In this document: positions 28,401 through 38,457 of the stretch, piece after piece
How positions within the stretch are numbered: position 1 is the stretch's first letter
Layout: each line of letters opens with the position of its first letter
Assembly: GCF_043641665.1 (NCBI RefSeq)
Contig: NC_092200.1
Span: forward strand, 7,757,694-7,821,693
DNA length: 64,000 bases
Origin: Enoplosus armatus
Lineage: Eukaryota; Chordata; Actinopteri; Centrarchiformes; Enoplosidae
Direction of reading: 5' to 3'
Position numbers and translations under genes: made by a program
The notes under the pieces: generated by a model
Database searches by the model: none
What the model saw: only the letters and a program-made list of their open reading frames with translations
Told to the model about the DNA's origin: nothing

Positions 28401-31391
28401 GAAAAGTTGATGTTTATAGGAAGACAGGAGTATTATGCTGCATTTGGCGTGTCTTGATTTTACCTCTCTAGATCGTCATCTTCACCTCTTCTTCTGCGTG
28501 ACCGTTCAGCACCGGGCTTGTCATATTCATCAAAGTCATAATCTGCAACAGAGAGGCAGATTTGCTTACAGATTTGCTCCCATCAGAGCAATGTACTATG
28601 CTAATAACATGCACCATCCTTATAGGTTATTATCCATCTGTCCTACAGCCCTGCACGATTTGAAATGTACAGAGACTATTAGCACACTGACTGCACATGT
28701 CCCTCATGCCAATCTGAATCAACAACTTGTGCAGCATGTACACAAATGCCATGTGTACCAACAGCATGGTACCCAGTAGAGAATGGTAAACAAATTCTTC
28801 TCATGGCTTGTCATGGCTGAATCCAAACAGAAAAGGTATTGTAATATTTTGCCCATTGTTTAAAAGCTGTCCAAACATAAAACTAAAGTTTAGCTTGTGT
28901 TACAGTATAGTTGTATAAATAAATATATAATAAATAGATAAATAAAAAGTGTTTAAATGTTTTCCCTAACAGATATTTATGCATTTCTAGTTATTAACCT
29001 AATCCTCAACAAGAATTTGTTATCACAGCACCTGCCACACCTCCTGCTGCTGTTTGATCATCAACTGATACAGATCAACAACAACCCTTCAGCCTCATGT
29101 GCCCCATGCACTCAGTTTTAATAGGTTTTCCCAGCCATGCCTCTACGTAACATTTGGCACACAGGTTCTACCAAAGGGAGAGGAAATAGAAATAGTGAGA
29201 AAATTGCAGAAAATTGCAGATCAGGCAAAGGCAAACAACCCTTGATTCCTTCAAAGTCACACAACATCCAGGAAAAATGGGAGGAATAACCAGAACAGTG
29301 ACTCCACAGACATTCCCTCAAAAGTATTTCATATAATACGGCACAATGTTGGAAACAATGACAAACTGACAACATTTCCAGGATTTACAGGATGAGTCTG
29401 ACAATAAGCTCGGACCAATTTCGGATCAATTTACTTCAATAAGATGAACTGGTGCTTTAATTCCTGAGTTTAGTTCCTGGGGCTCCTTGGATCTGGGTAT
29501 AGGCCTTTTAATAGCAGACATTTTGACTTGTCATAGTAGGAAAACCACTCCCATTAATGGCTTTGTTCTATTCAAGTGTACCAGTAAGGACCGTTGCATG
29601 CTTCTCACATCGGACTCTGCAAACATAAACAGGCACCCACAAACCTCTACAATTACGTAACTGCGACCAGCATATGCGGTCATTGCGCTCCCTGTTAATG
29701 ATTGGCTCGTTGGTCTGTGGGACCCTCCACACAATTACTGCCCCATCTGCCTCCTTCAAAAACACCCTGATAATCAGATAACCAATGTTATAAAAGACAG
29801 GAAGAACACAGAAGCAGCCTCAGTATCCCACAATTCATTTTGCACCAGTCAGTTTGCATTCAGGCGATAATCAGTAACTGGTTAATTTAGTATATGGACT
29901 TGGCCAAGAGAAAAGCCACTGCATGATCTAAATATTGGAATATATTTTTCTTGCTTGCAGCCTGAATGTTGTTAATCATACAATGAAACAGAAAAATATT
30001 AATTATAGGGACATACTACCATAACCTATTTGCTAGTTGTCATGTTTGAAGTTCAAATATCATACTGTATATTGAGGTGTAATGTGTTTCCATATATTAT
30101 TGGTATTCACACTCATTTTCACATGTCAGTTTAGGACAACCTTCTGTGCTGCTGTGAAATATTGTGAAAATACTGTGAAAGCTTTAACTGAACGGTTTGA
30201 GGACTACCCAATAAACCATTAGATTTTGTCTCTGTGGGACTGTCTCTTTTGGGGTCCAACCTGGCTTTCAGGTCCCTTGAGGAAACCACCATCATAAGCC
30301 ACATCCCTTGGATGATCCCTCTTCAGTGTACTTTTAACTGCCAGTCGGTGAGCTAATGTGTTCACAAGTCTGGTGCATGTAGTCCAACACCTCACCTGTA
30401 TAGACTCTGACTATAACAGACATGCTAAGTATCTACTGAAGGCCACTACAGTCCAATGCTAATCAAAAACGATAAAGCAAATGTGAAGTAAAAACACCGC
30501 GTAAACTGCGTCATATACTTGTACCCTTACACACTGTACCGTCGTGAGTTCAGTCCCAACCATGACGACAAGGTCAGATAATAAAAATCATCACAGTTTG
30601 ACGGTATCATAACGTTAAGTTAAAGCGGCCAAGAACTGCGTGTTCTACCTAAACGAGTGCCTTTTACGGAATCAAATCAAGGATAGCTCCTATTAGCAAT
30701 GTTGCGGCTGCTAACGTTAGCTTACATTTGAAGCCCAAACACCTATGGGGGCTATTAATCACTTTAAAAACAGCATGTTAGGAACTTAAACATTTCTATA
30801 GCAACTTTAGAATGGCACATAGGGTACCAACCTTACTCGCGATAAGTTTTTCAAGTATGAAACATTTATCCATCTGTTAGTAACGTTACAATCTGACTAG
30901 CAAGCTAGCAAGCTCGCAAAATGGCTTATGACATTAGCAAGCGCAGCTGCTAACAACCTCAAACAGGAAATTGGAATTGAAAAACTTAATGCAGACGTTA
31001 GCCCACAACTTAGCCCTAAATTCATTCGCTTAGCTTGTGGGGAATATCATTCAGCGAATACAAACTATCATAAATGCCGCCAATTACGCTAAGTTATATC
31101 ATGTTAATAACTCAACGTTAGCTGCCAAGCTATCGCTAACGTTACCGTTCGCTTAAACTTATGTCTGTTTACTACCAAGAGTGTCAACCACGGGTGGTCG
31201 CCGTTCAAAGTAAAGCTAACGTTAATTTAGCTAAACGTAACTGAGATCCAGTTTGTGGCCTACCGTTAATACAGCCGTATTTAAACCACTGTTAACAGCA
31301 ACTGGCCATGTTAGCTAGCTTAGCTACATGGCTAACTTAGCATTGTCGACAAAAACCGCTGACATTACTCACCCTGAGCGTTGGCTGACAT
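10424..31391 (-). CDS. rbm33: RNA-binding motif protein 33 (complete, 19 coding exons)
   Basis: Coding exons in transcript order: 31373-31391, 28464-28542, 27626-27674, 27125-27198, 26664-26973, 24626-24781, 23819-23984, 23415-23629, 21693-22011, 20016-20077, 17358-17487, 16625-16980, 15725-15982, 15230-15514, 14036-14821, 12155-12331, 11133-11318, 10685-10773, 10424-10484. They sum to 3777 nt (1258 residues plus TAG), all junctions GT-AG and every phase consistent; the human protein is slightly shorter. Order of regions: acidic N-terminus with the DFDEYDKPGAERS motif; Glu/Asp-rich residues about 35-265; RNIPETLELS; an RG/RGG cluster at about 309-342; Pro/Gln/His-rich low-complexity residues about 357-826; a charged helix beginning DEDEETRQYRIKIEEQKRL at about 829; more Gln-rich sequence; the PQKVRVVKLSG motif; RG repeats; and an RRM at about 1182-1255. 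Human RBM33 is reported to help export GC-rich transcripts and to assist the m6A demethylase ALKBH5. The gene runs tail to tail with shh. Introns 2, 3, 6, 11, 12, 14, 16 and 18 hold nothing I can name apart from a short GT repeat in intron 16. Confidence 0.95.
10685..10773 (-). CDS. rbm33: rbm33 exon 18 (second half of RRM)
   Basis: Encodes MMPQQRKAVATFSSPQHASS, where RKAVATF is the RNP1-like strand, then helix 2 and the start of HRHMIDLSH. Confidence 0.94.
10774..11132. promoter_or_regulatory. rbm33 intron 17 with CTCF-like motifs
   Basis: This 359-bp intron contains ACAGAGGGCGCTATGG at about 10897-10912, close to the CTCF core AGRKGGCRSYR, and CCACCAGAGGGAG near 10824-10836 in the same orientation. 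Two such motifs about 75 bp apart are suggestive of an insulator site. This is motif reading by eye only. Confidence 0.3.
11133..11318 (-). CDS. rbm33: rbm33 exon 17 (RG repeats and first half of RRM)
   Basis: GRGRGRGGG leads into CTVSIEGLSSSTTDVQLKNLL, where CTVSIEGL is the RNP2-like strand and the remainder is helix 1 of the RNA-recognition motif. Confidence 0.94.
11723..11744. repeat. (GT)n microsatellite in rbm33 intron 16
   Basis: About eleven GT units following a purine-rich GA/GGA stretch (11635-11722). It interrupts no exon. Confidence 0.95.
12155..12331 (-). CDS. rbm33: rbm33 exon 16
   Basis: 59 codons, phase 0 on both sides, Gln/Pro/Gly-rich (VTMTGQQPQGPGG). I chose the acceptor CCCATGCAG; an alternative TTAG a few codons upstream would break the frame. 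Confidence 0.82.
12332..14035. other. rbm33 intron 15
   Basis: 1.7 kb. Purine-rich patch at 13070-13130. Stretches of balanced composition at 12620-12800 and 13300-13460 look non-repetitive and could be conserved elements. The longer reading frames here cross in both directions, as expected of non-coding DNA. Confidence 0.5.
14036..14821 (-). CDS. rbm33: rbm33 exon 15 (charged helix and Gln-rich region)
   Basis: The largest exon, 262 codons. It begins DPDEDEETRQYRIKIEEQKR, continues as a basic/acidic predicted coiled coil to about residue 874, then has runs of Q, P and QH, a 12-bp tandem repeat giving NQSL three times (about 14445-14480), and ends PQKVRVVKLSGA. The last motif is conserved with mammals. 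Confidence 0.95.
15230..15514 (-). CDS. rbm33: rbm33 exon 14
   Basis: 95 codons. NSNLRELPVAPGN and VRKEIPTTLSSAAPQ are visible; the middle is Asn/Gln/Gly-rich with GGGRGRG. Phase 0 on both sides. Confidence 0.9.
15725..15982 (-). CDS. rbm33: rbm33 exon 13
   Basis: 86 codons, His/Gln-rich (poly-Gln run of four within HHQQQQ), ending NRQRM. Phase 0 on both sides, so the exon could be skipped without loss of frame. Confidence 0.9.
16625..16980 (-). CDS. rbm33: rbm33 exon 12
   Basis: Gly/Pro/Gln-rich exon (about 118 codons) beginning ERTESSRFPGQHMFDHQGP and ending VQFGMQ before GTACG. The acceptor is GTGGGCACAG. Confidence 0.9.
17358..17487 (-). CDS. rbm33: rbm33 exon 11
   Basis: Pro/Gln-rich; contains FGQPQRPPHHMEPFRNQPP and ends with a split Gly codon. 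Confidence 0.88.
17488..20015. other. rbm33 intron 10 with possible conserved non-coding elements
   Basis: 2.5 kb without exons that I can support. Positions about 17640-18080 and 19240-19480 are unusually rich in homeodomain-like words (ATTAA, TAATTTGCATAA) and poor in simple repeats, as is typical of shh/en2 regulatory-block enhancers. The claim rests on composition only. Confidence 0.35.
20016..20077 (-). CDS. rbm33: rbm33 exon 10
   Basis: A 62-nt exon encoding PLMPPAQSQPRPAVGPQRFP. It was found by requiring a phase-1 acceptor after exon 9; the acceptor TTGCAG and donor GTGAGT are strong. Without it the frame to exon 11 fails. Confidence 0.85.
20078..21692. other. rbm33 intron 9
   Basis: Purine-rich stretch at 20085-20200 and short CA/GT patches at 20520-20670. 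No exon or mobile element is recognised. Confidence 0.5.
21693..22011 (-). CDS. rbm33: rbm33 exon 9
   Basis: His/Gln/Pro-rich low-complexity exon ending HFRGPTSSSVQ. The frame is kept by the flanking phases (0 in, 1 out). Expected to be disordered. Confidence 0.9.
22012..23414. other. rbm33 intron 8
   Basis: AT-rich, no supported feature. A pyrimidine run at about 22890-22910 resembles an acceptor but faces the plus strand and leads to no exon. Confidence 0.5.
23415..23629 (-). CDS. rbm33: rbm33 exon 8 (RGG box)
   Basis: Begins LSEKAKQDLMEFEEQERQ, a charged helix, followed by an RG/RGG cluster (residues about 309-342) that probably binds RNA and is a likely arginine-methylation substrate. 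Confidence 0.94.
23819..23984 (-). CDS. rbm33: rbm33 exon 7
   Basis: Encodes the end of the acidic domain and the conserved ESGRIRFKSERKDG and RRNIPETLE motifs found in all RBM33 proteins I know. Confidence 0.95.
24146..24500. mobile_element. diverged fish repeat (non-autonomous element), copy 1
   Basis: The copy runs from CTCAAACAATTAGCTGATTAA to repeated ATTAATC-like words and shares blocks with 53648-53990: AAAAATGCCAAA, CTTCTAAAAT, ACAAAAC followed by GAAGA, and GGAAATTGTGA. I recognise it as the widespread short teleost repeat with AATCGATTAAT-type ends. It is old: many mismatches between the copies. No coding capacity. Lies in rbm33 intron 6. Confidence 0.7.
24626..24781 (-). CDS. rbm33: rbm33 exon 6
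   Basis: 52 codons, very acidic (two Glu runs), phase 0 on both sides. Composition and position fit the acidic domain; no catalytic motif. Confidence 0.9.
24782..26663. other. rbm33 intron 5
   Basis: Contains a 17-base C run at 25166-25182 and a GT patch near 26597-26618. Positions 26030-26500 are non-repetitive, with GATA-, TAAT- and CCGCCGATTGG-type words, and could be a conserved element. No exon seen. Confidence 0.45.
25166..25182. repeat. poly(C) run
   Basis: Seventeen consecutive C; length likely to be unstable or misread in sequencing. Confidence 0.95.
26664..26973 (-). CDS. rbm33: rbm33 exon 5
   Basis: A Glu/Asp/Gln/Tyr-rich exon containing VSLNAT at the start and DEVLDIQINEPID at the end, both family landmarks. 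Exon 5 ends at a CAA codon before GTGAGT. Confidence 0.93.
27125..27198 (-). CDS. rbm33: rbm33 exon 4
   Basis: Encodes the conserved SDEELNDDLLQSDDEDV block, which is nearly identical to the human sequence as I know it. Confidence 0.93.
27626..27674 (-). CDS. rbm33: rbm33 exon 3
   Basis: A 49-nt microexon encoding an acidic stretch ending WLSGKK, comparable to the LLSGKK of the mammalian protein. Flanked by AAAAG acceptor and GTAAG donor. Confidence 0.88.
28464..28542 (-). CDS. rbm33: rbm33 exon 2
   Basis: Encodes DYDFDEYDKPGAERSRRRR and an acidic tail. This opening block is characteristic of RBM33. The acceptor is CTGTTGCAG. Confidence 0.93.
28543..31372. other. rbm33 intron 1
   Basis: Longest rbm33 intron (2.8 kb). 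Around 29520-29770 is a non-repetitive stretch with ATTAATG, TAATTAC and ATGATTGG-type words (possible enhancer). The 5'-proximal 600 bp carry repeated AACGTT palindromes, described separately. No further exon was needed to join exons 1 and 2. Confidence 0.5.
30608..31230. repeat. cluster of AACGTT(AGC) palindromes next to the rbm33 promoter
   Basis: AACGTT recurs at about 30611, 30708, 30881, 31114, 31138 and 31216, mostly as GCTAACGTTAGC-like words, with related ACGTTAGC near 30995 and CCGTTAA/ACGTAAC further on. Directly visible; the function is unknown. Confidence 0.7.
31373..31391 (-). CDS. rbm33: rbm33 coding exon 1 (start codon)
   Basis: The ATG at 31389-31391 encodes Met-Ser-Ala-Asn-Ala-Gln plus one base, then a strong donor GTGAGT. 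The preceding GCATC context is an acceptable start. The exon is joined in phase to 28542, giving the family's DYDFDEYDKPG sequence. Confidence 0.85.
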
Positions 31392-31620
31392 GATGCAAGG
31401 CGCGTCCCGCTTAGAGATGACTACAAAACTGGAGAGTGCATTTACTCTTTAGTATTTCACCATTATGACGGTATAAAACGTAAAACTGGCAAGGGAACCG
31501 CTTCTATGCGGCAATGATTTTCATCCACGACCAGAATACAAACATGGCAGACCTGTGTTTGCAGCGATGATGCATTGTGGGTGGGAAACACTAGCTCCCC
31601 AGATCGGTTTGCTGTACAAA
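31392..31620 (-). promoter_or_regulatory. rbm33: rbm33 5'UTR and promoter region
   Basis: Sequence upstream of the start codon is enriched in CpG relative to the flanks and contains GCATTGTGGGTGGG (about 31570-31583), similar to ZNF143-type promoter motifs. No TATA box at a clear distance. The start site cannot be placed exactly. Confidence 0.5.
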
Positions 31621-34042
31621 AGCGAGCTGCCTGTCAGGTCAGGTAAACACACTGGCTGACTTATGATTCTGACATATATATGGCCTCCACGGCTGCATGC
31701 AGGACAAGTGTTTGTTCTGGAAAATACGTTTGTTGTACAATTGGTTATACCATTTTTTATTCAATATTGCTTCCATAAAAACGCGCACATCTGAATTGGA
31801 AACGCAATATTTTCCTACACATACAGTTAATGCCTTGCTCTCAAGTTTGGCATGGCCCTTGTAAATGTGAGTAAAGTCAGTGTCTATATACAAAATAATA
31901 ACAACAAAGAACAAATATATATATATATATATATATAAAACTGGTAAGTATTCACAAATAATTATACCAACCTGGGTAATCTGGCTGGCTAGTGAGTACT
32001 GTGTAAGAAAAGGTATTTATATTTGCTTCATGATAGATTAAGATGGACATTCTATAAAACAGAATATAAAGTGCATTGTCATTAATCTATTATGTTTTTC
32101 TTCTGATTCTGCAGTCAAACTGAGAAGGTAGGTCATATGGATAAAAGATCATGCAGATAAGACCCTTATTCTCATATGATAGATGATATTATTGCAACAA
32201 TATTATAGCCAGAGTTATTGGTGCATGCTTCACACACCTTTTAGCAGTAACATTTTCTCAGCATTTCTCAGCATTTTCATCTTACATGGACACATTATAA
32301 CTGATATGGCTTCATTCAACACTGTACTGTGTTAGGTTGGGATCATCATGCATCAGAGCCTAAAATTGGTCAAAATATTTGGTTTCCAATTTTAGTGTTA
32401 CAGCAAAGATGCCATATGTATGAAGTCTTGCCCTTTTCAAATCTTGGTCAATTTGGCTGAAATTCAAAATGGTGCTTAGTCTTTATTCAAGTCACTCCTT
32501 TGATTTTTCTTCCCTTTAAGGTCAAAGCCTTTTTATCTCTGACCAAGTTTTTTCCTCTTTCGTGCTTAAGTCTGGGAGTCAAAGTTGTTGCGTGAGTCTA
32601 CAGCTAGACTACAGCAGAATTCTAACCCCCAAATTCCTCCTGGGCTGACAAACGTCAACAAAGACCCCAAGAGACACCAAAGAGAGGTGAGCAGTGAACT
32701 GAAGCCTCATTGTATTGGCTCATTATGGGGTCCCGCAGTGAGGAAGAAGCTATTTTGTAGCACCACAAGGTCAATATCTGAAAGCCAGGGCGATGGAGGG
32801 GATCAGCCGTGAGATTTCTAATTTGAGAAAGCGTAAAGGGGCTTTCCTAGTGAAAGACAGTCTGCGAATTCTAATGGACTGTGGGGATTGTACAGACAAG
32901 ATGTTGAGTTGGCAAATGTTTTCCTTTTCTTTTTAAAAGTAAAATTAAATTTATCCACAGTATTGCAAGCTCCCAGACACTTCCTTACATGTCATGCGCA
33001 GTTACTTCTGCATTCAAGGTAATGAGGCCAATATTTATAATAGTGTAAGTTAAAACAAATATTAAGAATGGGCCCAGTGCTGCTGCTCTTGGATCCAGTT
33101 TCCCTCCTTGAAATGAATGCAGGTGCAATTCATATCAATATGTATTCCACATCTTATTAAATATTCACTCTAAACAGCTGCATGAGATATTTCTATGCTC
33201 CCTGGATTCACTTTCCCAGGAATTTTGATTTTACTTCCAAATGGATGTGAAAAGAGGAGCTGTCACACTCTATTATGGTGACCTCAATGATTCTGTGCCC
33301 TATCCAAATCCAGCGGTTTTCCATAACAATGCAAAATAAAGGGTGCAAAGCCGGAGGAGACAAGACTTGTTATTTTCCATCCAAAGGACAGAGGTTCTTT
33401 ACAACAAACTTGTCTGTACGCCTTGTGTATTCTTTGAGAGAATTTAAATCCAACTTGGAAGTTGTTTTGTGTGAGACAATAAGTTTTTGCTGTCGATTCA
33501 TAAGGATCATCAACTGTCTTGATGTGATGCTGGAGCTGTGGAGTGGGAGTGTATAGAGCTGCAATATATTATTTTGTACATGAAAGAAATGTGATCAGTT
33601 CATCTTTTAAATAATTATGTATTGCATTTAGCTGCAAACTAACTCAGAGGGACCTTCTGGGATTTATTTGGTAAGAATTAATGGAGGGCAAAAGAATGTA
33701 TTACCACATGGCCATACCAGAGAACTATTAGCTTAATATAGTCCGATGGGAAGATTTGCTTGTGGCAGATTTGTGGATGTCTGTTTCAATCTTACATGTG
33801 AGACTGGGGTTTGAATCCCATACCTTTCACTGGACACTGGTGAGGGATTTGAGCTAACATTCTCAGCATCTTTTATGCAGAAAATCCATTTATTGTATTT
33901 TAATATCCAAGGACAATCCTACACCTTGCTGTACATCATATGTACACTGTATCCCATTATCTATTCAACTTGCACTACTAATGTATATAATGTAATGTAA
34001 TATATTACAGGGCACTATCATTGTACAGTGCATTTTCAATAC

Positions 34043-34079
<37 letters not shown>

Positions 34080-34640
34080 ATACAGTATAAAATACATTTA
34101 AAATAAGTAATTTTTTTTTTACTATTCATGCAGATAAATAGATGGAGACCTGGGCAGCAGACATGCGTGGAGAGACCTCATTATTCATAATGCCTACATA
34201 AATGCTTGGACTATTGCAGGAATTTCAGTCAACTGTTTGTAGTCGTGTGCAACAAAGTATTGCATGTATTTACACAATGACTGCTGCATATATCACTGGC
34301 AGCTGTAATTGGTGTCACAGATTTAAAACAAATGGCACCAGTCACAGGGCCAAAGGAAAATCTGTGTGGTTACTTTATAACCTGTTCATGTGCTTTTATA
34401 TAGTATGTAAGATGGTATATATTTAAAAAGCATATAAAAAAGGCAGTTCTTTGCATCTAGATCATGTGATGTACAATTAATTGTGTAATGTATGTACATG
34501 TCATGTTCACTGTAATGAATAATATCATGCTTCTGCAATTTTCCCAGAGTGAATAGGCTGCAGTCGGTGACCCACATCTCAGAGCAATGAACTGCCTCAG
34601 ACTGTTGTTTTATTCAGTGCACTGTCAACAGACGGGTGAG
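31621..34640. other. intergenic region between rbm33 and the plus-strand transcript
   Basis: The two transcription units diverge from this 3-kb region. It holds an (AT)n run at 31915-31937, a (TCTA)n run at 34042-34080, and two non-repetitive stretches (about 32480-32880 and 33080-33430) with composition typical of conserved elements. No supported gene. Confidence 0.5.
34042..34080. repeat. (ATCT)n microsatellite
   Basis: About nine uninterrupted tetranucleotide units. Confidence 0.95.
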
Positions 34641-34730
34641 GAGAAGGAGGGGCGGGGGTTTAAACTCATCAGCCACTCTGATTCGATGCTAGATTCGGCT
34701 CCTCTTCGCCATTGGCTGCTCGCGCTGTCA
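34640..34730 (+). promoter_or_regulatory. candidate GC-rich promoter of the plus-strand transcript
   Basis: GGGGCGGGGG (GC box) at about 34648-34657 and GCCATTGGCT (inverted CCAAT box) at about 34708-34717 precede about 300 bp of raised CpG ending in a strong donor at 35028. This arrangement is typical of a TATA-less promoter. Confidence 0.5.
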
Positions 34731-35027
34731 TTCTGGATCTGTTATCACCGCTTCCCGCGCCTTATGGCGTGCACGCGCAAGACAAGCAGGCACGTAACCG
34801 CTTGGAGACTGTCTGGAGTCTGTCTGAAATTGATAAAATTGGGAGATGGAGTTTTACATCTGTTTGTACGTTTACAAGGAATTCGCCTGATGGAGATGGG
34901 AATTTCTGCTCTCCTCTTCAAACGCCTTCGCCCACGAGTCGCCGCGCTCAGCTTACATATTTTTTAGATAAACGCTGTGAAAGTTTTTTCTTCTGCAGTG
35001 TTTCAGCAGACAGCTCTTTATGCACAG
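34720..35027 (+). ncRNA. candidate first exon (non-coding) of the plus-strand transcript
   Basis: CpG-richer than its surroundings; ends CACAG followed by the donor GTAGGTAAG. The left end is only a guess from the promoter motifs. Splicing on to 35641 and 38458 keeps one frame open, but that frame has no ATG in this exon, so I treat the exon as 5'UTR. Confidence 0.45.
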
Positions 35028-35640
35028 GTAGGTAAGGCAGGCGCCAGTGTGCAAGTTGTCTAACATGTAGTGGGTACTGCAGCATTAGCCTACACACATT
35101 AGCCAAAAAGGATGTTTGTTTGTGAACGTTAGCTGTGCGATTTTGTAGTAAAAATGGTTTGCTAGCTTAAAATTTCAATTATCCTGTTCTACCGTAACAA
35201 ACTGTAAGTAGTCCGATTAATTTTTGCCGTTAAAATAAGGTGTACAATGTGTGTTTTCTTATTTCGTACGAATTCCTCACAGTAGCTATTTTGTTTTGGG
35301 GGCTTGACCTCATTCACACTACTTCAGGAGGACGCGCAGGTGACGCACCTTTGCTGACGTGAGGTTGTTGATTAACCCCACGCGCGCTTAAGCTACCTGT
35401 TACTCAGCACACACCTGAGGGGAAAACCCCTGTCTTCTGTGGACTCATCAGTTCTCTTTTTAACCCTTTCAGCTATACCACCATATCAATTTAAGAGTAT
35501 AAAGCACAGATTAAGACCCTTTTCAGGCACAGCTGCAGTTAACTAATCTAAACTAATCTACGTGTTCCTCAGGTGAGGTAATATGAATATCCTGTATGAA
35601 ATGTTTCTTTTCTTTTCCCCTCTTTGTTTATGCTCTGCAG

Positions 35641-35712
35641 GGGAGCAGCAGTCAGCACAGGAGTTCAAGAGGAGTGCACCATCCAGAAGGCAGCCTGCAC
35701 CAGCTCAGAAAG
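35641..35712 (+). ncRNA. candidate exon 2 of the plus-strand transcript
   Basis: A 72-nt stretch between a long pyrimidine tract ending TGCTCTGCAG and the donor GTTGGT. GC-richer than both flanks; all three frames are open but none has an ATG. Probably 5'UTR. Confidence 0.45.
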
Positions 35713-38457
35713 GTTGGTTGCTTTACACATATTATGTGAGACAGGAGGTAGTGTGTTCACTTATAAGGGTTAGAGCCATGTCGGGTGACACTGCATACAT
35801 TTAGTAGGTTTTATGTTTGTGTTTGTCATGATTGCATCTCCGAACAACAATTCTAAAAACATTTTAGCCACTTGAACTCTAAATGTTCTCAGTATTTACC
35901 TTAAACTTCCCACAAATTTGCCTTAAAGTACAATAAGATATTCTTCCACACTGTCCGACATCACTTTCAAATCTATGACTATAACACAAATATTTAAATA
36001 ACATTTTAAATCTGGCTGCATCACTTTAAATGGAAATGATGTTTTGTGCGTTATTTTCACACATTCTCAGTGGTTGAGCCTGGGATATTTGATATGTTTT
36101 TATCTTCACTCAAATTCAGTTCGAACAATGCTTGTCCACACTTGTTAATTGTCATACTATTTCCTACCCGAATTGAAGAGCTGTTGCATCTCATTGTGCA
36201 GAAATGAAAAGAGGCTAAATATGGCTTTAACTAAAAACAATGTGGATGTCAAGTTGAGTGCATGTGTACCTGATTTGCTGCTGCCTCACAGACTCGTCTA
36301 GACGCTTTTGCTCTGTCACTGCAGTTGTCTGCAGTAGTGCAGTCATATGACTTGGGGGAGCCTTCCTCCCTCCTCCCAGTATCTGCTCTTTTTTGGGCAA
36401 GATGGCTGCTATGGCATTGTTGTTACCCATGACGTATATGAATTCATGTGAGCAGAAAAAACAGCAAGGCTGGTGATGCATTGAATGAAACAGACCACAG
36501 CTGCTCGAGCATATATTGCACACAGACGGGACAGTGAATGTTAACTCTTTAACAGTTTTTTCTATCCTAAATTTCTTGTCTTTAGTCAATTGGATGATTA
36601 TTTAATCTCTAGTCACCACTCTTGGGTCAACGCAACCCAGTAACTCGTCAATTACAAAGTTATTATGTAGTTCTTGACTTGATGGAAGTTTATTTCTTAC
36701 TTTTTTCTCTACCAAAGCATATCTGTCTGTTATTGGGACGCTCGGTAGCCATTTTGTCTGATTCATCACTGCCAATTTGTGCCAAAGGCAAGGTATCCCA
36801 AAATCTGTTTTGAGCAACATGATGTCTCTGCATATTACATAAATGCCAGCAGTGGCTTCTGATTTTGAAGTATTTGTATTTCTATAATTGTTGAGATAAT
36901 TATAATATCTTACAGGCAGTTTTAAAGAAATAAAAATATAGGCACATTGTGAAGGCAACACAGGCATCCTTTTATGCAATGTGGAATAATGTATGAGTGC
37001 TGTTGATAAGGAAATTAGCAACAGTAAATTAGTTTATATTTCTGCATAAATGATCACTGAATCTGCAAAATCCATTACTCATCCGTTTGAAGGAAAGATA
37101 ATTGTAACGTGTTACATTTTATTATCACCTGTTATAGTTTTGTTGCTTTGGATTCATTTGATAATAACAGCCAGTGAAACTCATCTTAATATCATAATTT
37201 CGATCGTAAAAAGTGGTATGCAAGGTGATAGAAGATAAGCCTTTTATTTTCAGAGAAGTTTTGTAAACTGCAACCTGCCTTTGAGTTAGATTTTATGTTT
37301 ACAAAAAAAGTCATATATTTCACCAAACAATTACATGTGTTTTAAAAGGTTAAAGCAGCTGCAATATTATTTTCACAGTCCACTTTTTCGATGAGGGAGG
37401 GTACAGGCAATATTAACTTTGTCTTCTAAAAGTGCTCCTAGCCTCACTCTGACATTACAAGTTACTCTCACTCAGTGAGTCTGTGATGTTTATCTGTTTG
37501 CCATATCAGTGACCGGCCTGGACAGATCTCTTCATTATCACCTACTTAGTGCATACTCGTCTGCTGTCAGACAGCTCCTTTAGTCTCGTCTTGTCATATT
37601 GCGTAATGGTTTTTGAGTGCTTGTTGATTATGTTTTCACTGGAGCATACAGCCACACTTCAAACATGCAGTATCTTTGCAGGCCTGTCCCAAACCTGATC
37701 CAGGGTCTGACAAAAAAAATGATTGGAATTGCAATTAGAAAGGTAAGAAAAAATGGAAAGCATAGTTTAAGGATTATATATTGTTCTTGGGGTAACTTGT
37801 TGCAATTTCTATTGCAGTTCTAAATGGGCATTTTTTTGGATGCTCTGCTAAATATATATGATCATATTGCACCTTTTTGACAGTATGGATGGCAATATTG
37901 TTATTGTTTTCAATACATAAATGACGAGTATGTATGACAAAATCTCAGATGTCTGTTATGCATACAGTATAGCAGTTTATTTGATGTTGGTGATCATTTT
38001 TTTATTTGAGAGTGGATTTTTTGTGTGCTTCCTGAATTCAAATGATAAATTAAGTTATGCATCATGTAATACTACCTTTAAAACAATTCCTATTCCTAAT
38101 TTATACGGCTTGAATTGGATATCATCTATTTTAAAGTAAATATCATAACAAACAAGTACAGCTCATTCCTTTTTTTAGAACGGTAAACTACTGTTATTAA
38201 TTATTTGCTTTCAAATTGTTTCAACGATACTTGCGACCTGTGCAACGTATTTATTTATATAATGTAACTTTTTGACCGAAATCTCAAATCTCCAACGATA
38301 TAAACAAAACAAAAATGAAAACGCCTTTTAATTTAAAGGTCGTCCTTTAGTTTTCTTTCTGTTTTATCTTCCCTGTCTGTGACAACATAACGGGTATGTT
38401 AACTATTACCCGGCCGCACAGTTGTTTGATGATGTTTGTTCTTTTCTGTTTTCACAG

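Noticed and set aside
33800..33860. tRNA-like B-box (GGTTTGAATCCCAT) near 33809
   Set aside because: No A-box at the right distance and no cloverleaf; no SINE tail visible.
34587..34967. 126-codon frame over the candidate first exon
   Set aside because: It does not end at the donor, has no recognisable motif and does not continue into later exons.
36602..37021. 139-codon minus-strand frame
   Set aside because: No recognised domain, AT-rich codons, no promoter or splice context; I could not link it to a transposase.
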